Shown here: one piece after another, positions 1 to 11,296 of the stretch
Layout of the letters: each line of letters starts with the position of its first letter
How positions within the stretch are numbered: the stretch's first letter is position 1
DNA from: Porites lobata
Taxonomy: Eukaryota > Cnidaria > Anthozoa > Scleractinia > Poritidae
Reading direction: 5' to 3'
NCBI GenBank assembly: GCA_942486035.1
Contig: CALNXK010000350.1
Location: forward strand, 195,001-259,000
Length of the DNA stretch: 64,000 nt
The notes under the pieces: model-generated
Seen by the model: only the letters and a program-made list of their open reading frames with translations
The model's database searches: none
What the model was told of the DNA's origin: nothing
Program-made: the position numbers and the translations under genes

Positions 1-749
1 AAGTGCGGTAAATTACAGAATTATCTCACTTGGTTTAAGAGAAGCAGCCACACCTTAACTACAACCAGTTACGTCACCTGTGACAGCGCGCCAACAGTTG
101 GCAAAAAATCCCAGAGACCTTCAACGTCGCGTAGGAAAGGTGGTAGAGGGCAAGCTGTCAACATTGTGCCTCGACCAAGTGCCAGTGAGCAAGCTCCATC
201 ACCCTCCGCAGCGCCGACGCCCTCTCCTGTACTACCTCCCACCGCAGTGCCACCAGCCTACAAAGCGCCTCCACCCTCTCCATCTGCAGCGCCACCACCC
301 TTCGCAGCTCCGCCCTTCGCAGCTCCGCAACCAGTGGTTTCGCAACCGTCAGAGCTGCCCCTGACATTTCCTTTAAGTCCTTCAAATGCGCTTGGGCGGG
401 TTCCATATCCATCCCCACTGCCAGGGCAGTTTATTGTTTATCCTTAAAGTTCTGCCCACCTCAAGTGAGCATATGTTATGGGTGTTCTAACACCCTTAAA
501 CCGGGAGGGCAGATTCCGCTTCCTCCTCATGATCTAGTCGTAGCCTCCAACATGATGCGAAGCTTCCAGCACGGAGGGCAAATGAGGAGCAAGCAAAGCA
601 ATGTATATTTTCATTGTAGTGGTGCCTGTATTAGGGCTAAACAGCCATATTTCTCTCATTGTAGCATGCCATGGTTTATACGTTCTTCGCTAACCGATCA
701 ACAGCTTGACTTTCTCAGTAAAATGTTTCCAGTTTATGCCCTTCCGTGA
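1..749 (+). pseudogene. 3' part of a CYGC zinc-binding, transposon-type protein, frameshifted
   Basis: The first frame is open from base 1 to the stop at 445-447 and reads a basic stretch, then a Pro/Ala/Ser-rich linker ending GQFIVYP. Around 441-446 the reading shifts to another frame that continues LKFCPPQVSICYGC, then PPHDLV, a second Cys/His cluster (FHCSGAC), and stops at 747-749. The two halves join sensibly only across a one-step frameshift, so the copy appears broken. CYGC followed by PPxDLV recalls a zinc-binding tail common in cnidarian proteins next to DNA-transposon genes; this is recall, not a search. The 5' part lies outside the window. No link to the collagen array is seen. Confidence 0.5.
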
Positions 750-879
750 ATTGTTATGTATTGTACGTATATAGTGCAACACCATTGGCCCGGTTATTTT
801 TCCGATTCTGAAAACGGACGGCTAAATATCTCAATATGTACGAGTAGCGATAGAAATCTGTTGAACATGGATACGTCTT

Positions 880-885
880 AATAAA
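880..885 (+). promoter_or_regulatory. AATAAA polyadenylation signal
   Basis: A canonical AATAAA lies about 130 bases after the stop of the CYGC reading frame, followed by a GT-rich run (GTTTTGTTTGTTTG). This fits a 3' end for that gene or element. Confidence 0.5.
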
Positions 886-1489
886 GTTTTGTTTGTTTGT
901 TGGACGAAGGTTCTTCTCCTCTGTTGACTAAATATAGTACGCTGCAGCATATTAACATGGTACCAGAGTCTTCGCTTTGTACTTCTTTACCGCCACAGAC
1001 AAACCTAACATTTTTTTTGATTTTGTTTCGCTTGAGAAAAGAGCGATGAAATTGTTGGACTTAAATAAAAATAAAGCAATAGCTCTTGTGTACGTGGCCA
1101 CTGGTTCCGTTTCGAGTCCTGGTTCCTTTCGTATCAGTGGACAAAAGAATTTTGACAGATAAAAGTGTAAATTAAAGTTACTAAAATTAGGCGAAACCTC
1201 GCGACATAGCCCCTTTAAGTCATTCCTCTAAAGAATAACTAAAATAAATAGATAACTGAATTTAAATGGAATTTGAAGAGGTTTAAAGAAGGGATAGAAG
1301 AAAGAAAATGATTTTTGGAACACCAACAGTTGATACACACAAGAGCACTCCGGGTTGCTAGTGAATATTTCTTATTTCTCTAAAGTTTACAAAAATTTAC
1401 ATCTTTTTCTCATTATTCAGTCTTTTTTTTTCTCATTATTTATTATTTACGTCTATTTTATTTATTTTTATTTTTTAAAATTATTATTG

Positions 1490-1542
1490 TCCGCCGTCCG
1501 CCGTCCGCCGTCCGCCGTCCGCCGTCCGCATCCGCCGTCCGG
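1490..1542. repeat. Heptamer microsatellite (GTCCGCC)n
   Basis: About seven units of GTCCGCC with one interruption (GTCCGCATCC), sitting after an A/T-rich run. Confidence 0.8.
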
Positions 1543-2251
1543 ATCCGCACTTTACAGAGTCCCCAGGGCAGAGCGTTTGAAATAAATTGTTCATCGATCT
1601 TCATCTGTTGTTGGGTTTCGTTTGTAACCTTTTCCTACTGTGTCACTATTGTTGTCCCTTTTCTGGTGTGCATCAACATTGACAGCTTTGGTGTTATAAT
1701 CTGTTGTAATCTCGTCACGGGCAGTACGCCGCCAAAAATCTTTTTCCCCCGTTTTCTCGAAATGAAAATCAGAGCAAGTTGAGGGTACGTTTTAAACTCC
1801 AAGTCGGCAACCCGTGAACCAATTTGGCTGAAATTTGGCCAACTTACTGTCAGATACTTCTTCTTTTTCTGCTTATAACAAAAGAACAAACCCACTTGAC
1901 AAAAATCTGAGACACGGTTTTTTAGTCAAACGTGTTAAGAAGCGAATGCGATCTTAATTGGCTTCTTCCGTTTATTTTTGGCTGGCCTGGACTTAAATTT
2001 ACAGCGACACCCACTTTCACAAAAAGCTTCTCATTTCTGAATCGTGTTAATATTTTGATTTTTTTAAAAGGAATAAGCAATAATCTGGAACTATTAAGCT
2101 TTAAGAAAATGTACGGTTTATGGGGGTATTTATTAAAAGCAAAAGCGCTAGCGCCGATCAACGCGGGGAGGGTGCTTAAGGGTGGATGATACCTTACGAC
2201 TGCTACAATACAGTTAACTCACACAGACACTGTTGTCTTAGGCCCGGTTCA

Positions 2252-2601
2252 GACGCCGAACTTTTCATGAGCTGAACCTAACTCGAACTAAGGTCGACCC
2301 AAATTATTTAGACCAGCTGATTTGATTCAGACGCCGATCTTAATTTCAGCTGAACTAAGTTCAAAAGGCGAGAAAGGCTCATTTCGGACAAACTGCTTAC
2401 AAAATACGTTATAATAATTTATGCGTCTGAATCAAAGCCGTTCCAAAGTCGCGACCAAAGGCGAAATTCACGGCCGGGGTAGGAGAAAAGAACGGCTTAG
2501 CCGTTCCAAATTGAAACAGGCGTTCCTAATTGATTCATGACGCCGAATTTTCATGTATATTATTCAATGTATTAGGTTCGGCTCTTAAAAAGTTCGGCGT
2601 C
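2252..2601. mobile_element. MITE-like element with ~29-bp terminal inverted repeats
   Basis: The left end GACGCCGAACTTTT at 2252 and the reverse complement of the right end (2573-2601) agree at about 26 of 29 positions. Two further internal copies of the GACGCCGA core (near 2330 and 2548) give extra hairpin potential. No transposase frame is present, so it would be non-autonomous. The outer edges may extend a few bases further. Confidence 0.6.
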
Positions 2602-2945
2602 ATGAGTCGTTTCGAAAACATCGTGTTCGCCAACGTCTTAAGTCGTTTCGCAAACGTGTTAGTTCAGTTTCCTAACTGCTCTCGCCTGATCAGCGGCTAA
2701 AGGAACAATTTGTACATGTGTTTCACACTTTTCCGTGTAATGGCTGAAAGAACGAGGTATATGCATTTGAAGTGCTCGTTTACGACTGAAGACGTTTGCG
2801 ACAGAGACGTTAGCGAAACGACTCGTAGGCGAAATGACCAGTCCCCGTCTTAGATAGGTGTCTACGTTCAAGAGCGGGTAACCGGTCGTCTCGATACAAA
2901 GTCATTTCGACACAAGTCGTTTCGATACGAACTCAAGTAGTGAAA
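2602..2945. repeat. Degenerate repeats of an AGTCGTTTCG motif
   Basis: AGTCGTTTCG or close variants recur on both strands (near 2604, 2640, 2815, 2900 and 2915), mixed with GTTCG/CGAAAC fragments. It looks like the core of a degraded short repeat; no coding signal was seen. Confidence 0.4.
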
Positions 2946-3511
2946 CTGCACAACAATTTTGATCACTTTAAGCATAGTTTGCGCGCGAACAAGAAAAACA
3001 GATTGCGTGAATGTTCTTCGTTCTCTAAGCCAAGTACGTTAAACTATTTACAACTTGACTGAATAAACTCGTATCGTAACCACTTCTATCGAAACGATCG
3101 GTAACAGAGAGCCACTAAAAATGGCTGAACAACTCCACGAGTCCTTCTTAAAAAAATAGCCACCTTATAGACAGTCGGCCCTTTACGTCGGTAATAGCGC
3201 TAAATAGAATGACAAACCTGATGCCGGCGGTGTGCTTATTTTACCCCCTTCTCTCCATCAGTGACTCGTTTTACGGGTATCAGAAAGGATTTGAAATAAC
3301 TCCTGGGTTCAAACCTTTCAAAGTTTTAACTTGTGTTGAAGATTCCATAAAACTGGGTTTCATTCAGACAAAATATTCCACTGCACAAGCCATTCACTTC
3401 AAGATGTACATTAGGAAGTAAATTTTGAATGGTTCCCTTAAAAATCTCCAGCATTGCGACAGAGTTATATGCTTCACGGATATAAGCTTCTGGCACGATA
3501 CATTTACTTAC

Positions 3512-4118
3512 CAACAAGCCAAGGCAACCAGTACTTGGACATTCTTCCTCCTAACTCCATATCCCACGGATGAACAAAGATAGCACAGCCTAATTCCTCA
3601 GCAGCCTACATGTAATAGACAACATCTTTGTTTATAATATAATAAATTGGTCAATTTTTGGATGAGAAATGCAATGTAGAAGCATACTCAGGATGTTGGG
3701 GAGAATAGGTGGGCTGAGTGCAGGTTATGTTACAGATCACATTTGATTTCAAGTTAAAGTTTTTAAACCGAGATTATTCTCACTTTTCTTTGAGGAAAGT
3801 GTGAGCCAATGAAGATGAGATTATTTAAAGGAAAATTAACCTCAAATGTGGCACACTGTCATGGACTCTCATTTTTAGACCTACATGTGCTACACAGTAC
3901 ACATGAGCAAGTGAAATAAGACCATACATGTATGATGTACATGTATATGAAGGCATAAGGCAGCTCTGACACTAAATACAGGCATTGCTAACATTGTCAT
4001 GAGACGGAATGCACTGATAATAAAAATTACTTACAGCAAACTCAGGATCTAGTTCTGGAGCATCAAGATTCCAGTTGTTAATATGGCTACCAATTTCAAC
4101 ACCTGGGAAACCAAGTTC
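3512..4118 (-). pseudogene. Two-exon fragment matching ACMSD (aminocarboxymuconate semialdehyde decarboxylase)
   Basis: On the minus strand an exon at 4118-4035 (28 codons) reads ELGFPGVEIGSHINNWNLDA and ends at a GTAAGT donor. After a 429-base intron ending in AG, a second exon at 3605-3512 reads AAEELGCAIFVHPWDM and then KYWLPWLVG, ending at GTAAGT. The joined order and phase match the middle of ACMSD, a zinc amidohydrolase of the kynurenine pathway; HPWDM carries a family histidine. No earlier exon (with the HxH motif) lies between here and the array start at 4.8 kb, and no later exon was found at lower coordinates. It is therefore a fragment, or two exons of a gene with very large introns. 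Reading frames and splice sites are undamaged, so recent truncation is as likely as old decay. Confidence 0.7.
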
Positions 4119-4795
4119 CTGTCATAATTTTATTAGAGAAATTAAAACAATATTAATAACATAAATGTAATAATTGTTGTTATCAATAATAATTACTATT
4201 AATAATAAATAACAATTGATAATTATTATTAATATCAAAAATATATTTATCAAAAGTAACCTGATACTTCGAAAATCAAAACTATGCTAGAGAAAACATT
4301 GTAGTATACATCCAGTAAAGCTGCACTTTGGCAGTACCCAGTTGCCCCTGGCAATTTTAACTAAATTTTCACTTCTGGTGTCGAGACAAAGCATTATGCT
4401 ATCTGCACCCGCACCTGCACCTGCACCTATCCCATAGTCAATGACCGTTGGGGTGCTGTGGACATAGCAAACCTCTCCCCCCATTTGATTTTGTTTTCAG
4501 CTTCTCTTGTGGCATTGCAAAACTTCAACCCTGTCCACTAAGAGATTATTCTCCCAACGCTTCTTTAGTCAGCCCCTTCTCCACTGTTCCTTGTAAAATT
4601 GTCTTGGCAAGCCCTGATGATCTTGATACATGCCCAAACCACTTTAACTTGCGTTTATATACTGTGCTATTTAAGGCACTTAATTACCAAATGCCAAAAC
4701 TGGCCAGCTGAATTGTGGTCGTATTGATAGTGAAATACAAGTCGGCTTTTTTCAATGTTTTTTTTTTTTTAAAAAACAATCACTACCCTGCCTAC
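4119..4795. other. AT-rich sequence between the ACMSD fragment and the array
   Basis: Contains a run of ATT/AAT near 4135-4235 and a CTGCACC-type short repeat near 4407-4430. A plus-strand frame at 4448-4711 (SCGIAKLQPCPLRDY and on) looks like dispersed repeat sequence rather than a gene, but I cannot name it. Confidence 0.4.
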
Positions 4796-5016
4796 TTAAA
4801 TTAATTTAGAACAGCAACGGAAAATAATTTGCATAATTATTCCTCTTTCCTTTTCATTTAGAATTGAAAGGATAACTCCGTTCAAACACGCCTGTAGTTT
4901 CCTCAAATTAAACCAATGATTCCAGACCAAAATGAACAAAGTCTATACCCGCCAGCCATCTTCCCTGTTTTCGAGGCACGGAATGGACCTTGGATACCAT
5001 AATCCTATTTAAAGCG

Positions 5017-5959
5017 CTATCTCGGCGTTATGTGTCCTTTTGCACCTTCCCTTCCTTGGGGTCCGTGTGGCCCCGGGACGCCCGGCACTCCCGGTATACC
5101 ATTTGATCCTGGAATACCAGGGAAACCCATCAGAGATTGCTGAAAGTAAAGATGACTTGTAATTAGCAGAGACGAAGACGTCACGGGATCTTAAATAACT
5201 CGAGGGGGGTACTCCTGGGAATTCTTCAGTGGCGGGGTGTGCCGCCCGGTTCTGCAAATCCTGACTCTATTTCAGACCAAAACACGTCATTTTTGACACC
5301 CGTTTTCCGACTTGGCCTGTAAAATCCATAACAGTTTTCAGGCCTTGTCTCTACGAATTAAATTACGCATGTCATCATTTATACTTAGTAGATTGATTTA
5401 TAACAGCAACAAAAAAAAATTCGCATGATTATTTCTCTTTCCTTCTCATTTGGAATTGAAACGATAAATACTTTTATACACGCCAGAAGCTCACTCGAAA
5501 ATAATGATTTCAGACCAAAGTGGACAAAGTTTATACCCGTTGGCCGTCTTCCTTGTTTTCGAGGCACGGAATGGACCTTGGATATCATAATCCTCTTTAA
5601 AGTGTTATCTCGCCTCGAATGGACGTGGATGGAATCAGATAAAATTAACAGTAAACAATGGACAGGTTTAAGGTCTTCGAGGAAAGATCATGCTGAAGCG
5701 AGGACATTTAAAGAAACTGCCCTACACTTTTAACGGGTAGTTTTAAGTAAATGATGATAACGACGTGAGAATAATAAAACGGTTTCTGGGTGTACCTAAT
5801 CTACGATGCAGTTAAGTTCTCCTTTTTATATCTTTATGCATTTCTTACCTGGCATAAGTCTTTTAACTTTGAGGCGTTTTGTTGCTGAGGTGAGGTGGTT
5901 GTTCCCAGAGAGCCGCCAAAAAAAGGGAGAATCAGGAAAACAGCGAAATACTGAACCAT
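5017..5959 (-). CDS. Locus H: truncated CTHRC1-like gene, potential 77-aa secreted mini-collagen
   Basis: Exon 1 (5959-5849) encodes 37 residues, MVQYFAVFLIL then a hydrophobic signal core and SKLKDLCQ, ending at CAG|GTAAGA. After a 709-base intron an acceptor (TTTCAG) opens a 123-base exon (5139-5017) reading QSLMGFPGIPG with 11 G-X-Y triplets, then TPR and a TAG stop in phase. The usual rest of the collagen exon and the whole C-terminal domain are missing; sequence beyond 4796 is unrelated. A TATA box lies 60 bases before the ATG. The structure is probably a remnant of a partial duplication, since gene E carries the same short exon inside its intron 1. Every element needed to make a short secreted peptide is nevertheless intact. 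No clear poly(A) signal follows. Confidence 0.45.
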
Positions 5960-6018
5960 GGCGATGAGAGTTGAACGAGAACACAGCGTTTACTGAAATC
6001 ATTGCTACGTGCTCATCA

Positions 6019-6024
6019 TTTATA
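6019..6024 (-). promoter_or_regulatory. TATA box of locus H
   Basis: TATAAA on the minus strand, about 60 bases upstream of the ATG, within a block (GCTATAAATGATGAGCACG) that is also found in front of genes D and E. Confidence 0.6.
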
Positions 6025-8110
6025 GCAAATATTTGAAGTAAATCCTCTGTTCCGGTATATTGTTTGTTTGTTTTTGCTTGTTTCTTTTTCCTTTTATGGC
6101 AATTTTTTTGCATCTTCTTATTCTCTGTTTATGCTCGATTCAGGGTACTGAAACAGGGTCAAAAGATGAACATTCCAAAAATAAATGGCAAAACATAAAT
6201 TGTTTAAAGCAACAAAGTTTTATGCATGCTATCACGACTTTGTGTTTCTAATGGTACCCGATGCCTTTCCTATTTAGAGCGCCAAAAAATAGTACTTTGC
6301 CTTCAGTCCAAGTTGGCTTCTCAATGTCGGAAAAGTAGCGGCTCCATTAAGCTCCAGCTAAACAAGCTTTAACGTGTCTGGTGTTAGACAGTGTGTTTAT
6401 TTTTAAATCCCCATATCTTATACATTGAAGGGGCGGGGGGGGGGGGAATTGGGGAGGGGGGCTCCCCATATAAACCTATACGGGGAGGTGCTTCCCTAAA
6501 AAGTACCTCTTACAATTCAGTATAGACTATTTCACGTTACTTTCTTTCTGTCTACTTTTTATATTGAGAAGTTAAGAAAAATATATCGGCAGTTGGCACC
6601 ACTGGAAAGAACGCCTTAAAATGAGTAACATTGCCAATTTTTGAAAGTGATTGTTGAAAACTGACGAAGATATAAGTCCTCAAAGTCGCGAAATTTTACA
6701 GACGTTTGTATGATGGGGGCCGGCACAAACTTGCTTCCCCTCCCCCGCTCCCTCCCTCCCCCACCACGTACAAAGGTCTGTAGATTTTCACAACTTTGCT
6801 GAGCTATATCTCTGCACGCTTAAGACGTATCGCTTTTAAATTTGGCAATTTTAGAGCCACTGAAACTACACTTAAATTAAATTTAAACGCTACATGAAAA
6901 CGACAAGAAGACTTTCTGTTAGTGCTAGTTATGTGTTAGAGGTACAAAATATCTCCTTTCTCTACTGCTGTGACGTTATTGAGATGATTGTTCGCACAAA
7001 AAAAAAATAATAAAATAGAACAAGAACAAGAAGTAAACAGTTTTTAACGGCTATGAACCCACAGACATCGAGTTATTTCCACTCCTCTTAAATGTTGCTC
7101 ATTCTTAACAGATCGTCTTCAGTATTAAACTAATACTATAAACTGTCGCCTATACATCTTCTTAGGGGTTTTAGGAAGGCCCGTATAAATGGAGGGGATT
7201 TAATATCCCAGGGGGCCTATAGATGCAGGCTGTAAGCTGTAGCAGTGCTGATCAAAACAGATGTTTTGCATTCACTGGTCGTTAATTAAGGCGATAAATC
7301 GAATTCAATTGAGGGGGGAACTTATTATACCCGGTGGGGATTATATTCAGATGTATTTTTTTCGTTTACTGCCAGGATATGGGCCCTTAACTGAAGAGGA
7401 GAGTTTACGCGGCGTTTACGGTGTTTGCCGGCATTGGCTCAGGCCAATAGACGGGATACGAAAGGGTATCCCGGTTTTTCTGTCGAAAATGATATGTTAA
7501 GGGTTAATGGGTTAGTCCTCGGGGGCGGCCTTCCCATCTTCGTACTTATTTTTGCTGTAGCAGGCGTTACATAATGGAGAACGTGACCCTACTTTTTGAA
7601 ACGTATCCTAGCTGCAAAACAGTAGCGAGTTATTTATATTAGAGGCAGCCAGTCCTCACTGAGCGATAACAAAATTGTGGGTTAAGCAGCAAGTAACATA
7701 ATAGAGCTTAAGCAACAATGGCGGAGGAAGAAGGAACTTGCTCTTGTAACTGGAGAGTTTTAAGCCGGTTTTCACACTATGATTTTTCGAAAGAAAAACG
7801 AAAAGATAAAAACTGGCCAAAAACCGGGTAGATTGGAATAAACTCTTGCATCACCATATATTTTATTTGGAAATCGGGCTTACAATCGCTCCTTGTAAAC
7901 CAGCCTAAAAACAGCAAAACAAAAAATGAAAATGGATTACAACTTTTTTATACCTATTATTACTATTTTCTACTCAACTAAGTCGCGCAATGCGAACATC
8001 ACCCAAAGACGACTGACTTTTGTAAACTTTAGAGTATATAAAAACGTACACAGCAATAGAATGTTTTCAGTCACGTGGCCAGCATCTATGCAAATTTATT
8101 GGAACAAAAT

Positions 8111-8850
8111 ATAGCGTTTGCATAAGAAAAGAGTTCAACTCCCACAGGAAAGCCTTACTAAACATAAGAAAACTATACTCTTGACGATTTGGACGTTCGT
8201 ACTTCGTCGACAGTCCGGCATAACTTAACTTCCTATCACTTGCTGTATGGGTATCCTCTACCGGGTATACCCATCATCATCCCTTACCGGCTATATCCAT
8301 CCAGTGTACAGCACTAATAATGATTTAGGTATCCAAATGATTGTGACGAAATCCCCTTTGACCCACGCCACAAAAAAAACTTGACAGTGACACAGACAGT
8401 GAGTCCACATCAACCTCATCTACAAATAATGATTCGGATAGTGAGATTGCTTAACATGACTTTATGCATGTAATCATGTAATAAAATGCCGATGAAATTA
8501 TATTTTTTCAGTGTTACAATAATGGATGTTGTGTTGATGCACCTACTATTTGAGCATTAAATCTCTTTGTCAAAATGCTGATGAAATTGTTTTAGTTTTA
8601 CAAAATATAGGACTTTGTGTAAAACTGAATCAAAATCAGGTCCTTTAATACTTAAAAGAAACTTGAAGACCCCCCCTCCCCCCCAAGGTCATCTTTTGGC
8701 ATGTTAAGCCCCCATACCCATATTCCATCCACAAAAATTGAAGGCCCCCAAGTTCTCCTCAAACCCCCCCTGCACCTCCAACTTAAATTATGACTGGTCC
8801 CATATGGGCTCCTGTTGAAAGCTTTAATGTCACATTGAAGCAAACTGCAC
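8111..8850. other. Spacer between units H and A
   Basis: No gene supported. It includes the array-wide segment around 8200 (TCCGGCATAACTTAACTTCC), also found near 19120, 36170, 45285 and 62610, and C-rich runs near 8670 and 8765. Confidence 0.5.
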
Positions 8851-8963
8851 TGACATGAAAGAAATATAACAAAGATGCTATTAAAGTAATGGAAGGGTTT
8901 GACAAGAATCTCAATGTTACGAGTAAAAACATTAATTTTTTTTTCCACTGTTTGAGAGATAAT

Positions 8964-9128
8964 CTAGCCCGCGTGGCATGCGTTCCAAAAGGAACAGAAA
9001 GAAAGAGGATGTTGGGCGCGCGAGAAAGGAGGAAGGGAAACACGTTCCTCTCCTGTCTTCTCCCTCGCGCGTGGTCTCGCGCCTAATTTCCCTTCCCTTC
9101 CCTTTTTAACTTCTGTCACGCATGCTAG
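8964..9128. mobile_element. MITE with CTAGCCTGCGTGGC ends, copy in unit A
   Basis: Starts CTAGCCCGCGTGGCATGCGTT and ends with the inverted form GCATGCTAG. Inside are mirrored GGGAAGG/CCTTCCC tracts and GCGCGAG stretches that fold back. GATAAT occurs on both sides as a likely target duplication. Units C, D and E carry it at the same place, so it was present in their ancestor. Confidence 0.65.
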
Positions 9129-9360
9129 AGATAATCAAGTTATCCTATAATCATATTCATCTTCCTAGCTTTACAAGGTGCGATTTTAAACCTCGAATTC
9201 CAATCCATGTTTATTAATGCCTTCGAAGTGTTTGGCTACAAAAGGAATCGCGCATTAATTAAAGATTTAATTAAAGCACGATTTAATTAAATCGTTTTTA
9301 CCTCACTATGTAATTAAAGATTTTCGTTGATATTTTAAAGGCAACGATTTCCTCTTCAGC

Positions 9361-9396
9361 AGTTTGTTGTTGTTGTTGTTGTTTTGTTTTGTTTTG
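9361..9396. repeat. (GTT)n/(GTTTT)n simple repeat
   Basis: TTGTTGTTGTTGTTG followed by GTTTT units, in the sequence downstream of locus A. Confidence 0.7.
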
Positions 9397-9951
9397 CTGA
9401 GATGAAAGATAGATTACCTTTACTTTGACTACATCTTTATAGGAAATGAATGACAATCTGATGGTTTACATGGTAACCCAAGAGAGAATGGGTTCCCCTG
9501 AAGCTGTAGTGACATATTTTTCATTTATAGCATATCACCTACAAAAAGCATTGGCAATCAATCATTCTCCATCACACTGAGCCATTTTTGTCTTGTCGCG
9601 TAACAGGAAGGAGCATCGCGTGACAAGACAAACCAGCTGCATGTGGGATTAATTCCCTACGCGCTGAGCCGCCGATAATTGTGTGGTCAAGAAAAGTGCC
9701 TAGAGAAGCGTTGTGTGACAAAACAAAGAACTGCTGCACAGGACTTACATACTGACCTAATAATAAAAAACTTTGATACTGTTATAAAAGTTTACTATTT
9801 ACAATATAATACGACGAAAGCAGCCACAAAGGGCTAGCAATAAAATAACCAAAAACAATCCTTTGCGCCTTGCGCTTTACAGTCTATATTAATTTTGTAG
9901 AATGGCATTCCAAGGAAATTGAAACAGCGCCAAACTTTAAGACTCCCCTTC

Positions 9952-11296
9952 TTAGGACTGGGGCCTAGATACTTCTTCAATTATTATCCGGGACACTGAG
10001 CCCCACCCAGTGTTAGCATTACCCAAGCTTTGGCCACTACACTTTCCTACCCATAAATCCACCCTAACTGCACCTTGTGGGACGTTTTCACAGTACCCCT
10101 CAAATGACCGTTGGTGCAGCAGAGTAGGGGTCCCAGATGGCCAGTTGTTGTAAACAGCAGCCTCAATCGCCATTGGTCCACTGCATTCATTTCCATTGAA
10201 CTTCAAATACCAGCGATCACACTTAGAATTACTTCCATAGACCCCCATGTTTTCCAGGAATAAGACTCTGAGCGCTGAACTAGACTGCAGCTTGTTAAAC
10301 ACACAGTCCTGGAATAAAATCAAACAAACCAAACATATTGTAGTTAAGGCGAGCAACCCTGTGTAATGATTGTGATTGATACTAACAACTCCAGTCAAGA
10401 TTACTTCCAAATGTTTAAAAACTCTGAGATACCTTAAATTTGTGTTGTCCTTATCCATATGGCCAGGAATCGTTTTATCACGCATGATGGTTTTCCTTTT
10501 TTCATTTAAAAAGAACCAAATTATAGGGAAATTCAAAAAAGAATGTACTTTCTTAGCACCACACACATTGTTTCCAGTTGGTTTGTGGTACTGCACTTGC
10601 TTGTCTTGCTTGGCGCTTTCTCCTTTCCCTCCTTTGTCTCCTTTTCTTCCTTGATCTCCCACAATGCCTCGCTCCCCTTTCATTCCCACAAGTCCCAGTT
10701 CACCCTTATTCCCATAATTCCTGGTGGTCCATTCTTCCCAGGCGGCCCTTCGGGCCCTCTCTTTCCCCTGGGACCCGACATTCCTTGTGATAATTTATCA
10801 CCAATATCTCCCTTAGTAGGAACGCCTGGCATTCCCGGCATGCCATTGGATCCTGGGATGCCTGGTAAACCCACTATAGACCGCTGAAAGTAAAGATGAT
10901 TTAGTAGTTTAATGTAGAGACGAAAAAAACTGAAAATTGAAAACTTGAAACGGAACGTTTAAATACCATGACTCCTTTAGTTATGTAATAGGACAAGCAA
11001 GGAACAATAAAATAACCAATTGTCAGTATGAGCTAAAGAAAAAAGATTAGAATGAAAGAAGCTTAACAGTTAACGTCGGACTTCAGGTTCTTCGTGGATG
11101 AAAGATCATGTCGAAAAAGGACTTTTATGTCGATGATAAAGTAGTAAAATATATGGTTTTTATCTTCATGTATTTCTTACCTCGCATAAATCTTTTAACT
11201 TTGCGGTGTTTGTTGCTGAGGTGATCATGAGGTGGTTGTTCCCAGTGAACCGCCAGGAATACAGAGAATCAACAAAACAGCAAAATATTGAACCAT
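9952..11296 (-). pseudogene. Locus A: full-length but broken CTHRC1-like gene
   Basis: All three exons are recognisable. Signal exon (11296-11181): MVQYFAVLLILCIPGGSLGT, but a short insertion puts a TGA in frame after TTTS. Collagen exon (from 10883): GLPGIPGSNG and on, lacking about ten residues of the first triplet block. It has a one-base deletion near 10706 and another near 10630; the second destroys the NWKQC linker, and the usual donor region after it is deleted. The C-terminal exon (10308-9952, 118 residues) is intact, with DCVFNKLQ, RWYLKFNGNECSGP, GYCENVP and SVSRIIIEE. The former intron 2 happens to be open in frame with this exon, so one 245-codon frame runs from 10689 to 9952. The premature stop and two frameshifts argue for a pseudogene. 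The TATA region is also degraded (TATTTGAA). Confidence 0.75.

Larger units (their letters stand above)
753..2251. other. Non-coding stretch without a supported gene
   Basis: Apart from the poly(A) signal and the heptamer repeat, this is AT-rich sequence with only short chance reading frames. No conserved domain was recognised. Confidence 0.5.
4796..8110. repeat. Segmental duplicate of 48780-51850 and, in part, of 42150-44460
   Basis: Long near-identical alignments by eye: 4796-5960 with 48780-49930; 5960-7800 with 49931-51840; 5400-7960 with 42150-44440. Similarity to the 48.8 kb copy starts abruptly at about 4796, which marks the left edge of the array. The part upstream of the signal exon holds no other gene. 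Confidence 0.8.

Noticed and set aside
39..418. Overlapping frames in the Pro-rich region of the first gene
   Set aside because: GC- and CCT-rich composition opens all frames; only the frame reading the SPSAAP/PPFAAP linker connects to the CYGC tail.
4448..4711. Plus-strand 87-codon frame with several cysteines
   Set aside because: No recognisable domain, no splice context and a repeat-like feel; not called as a gene.
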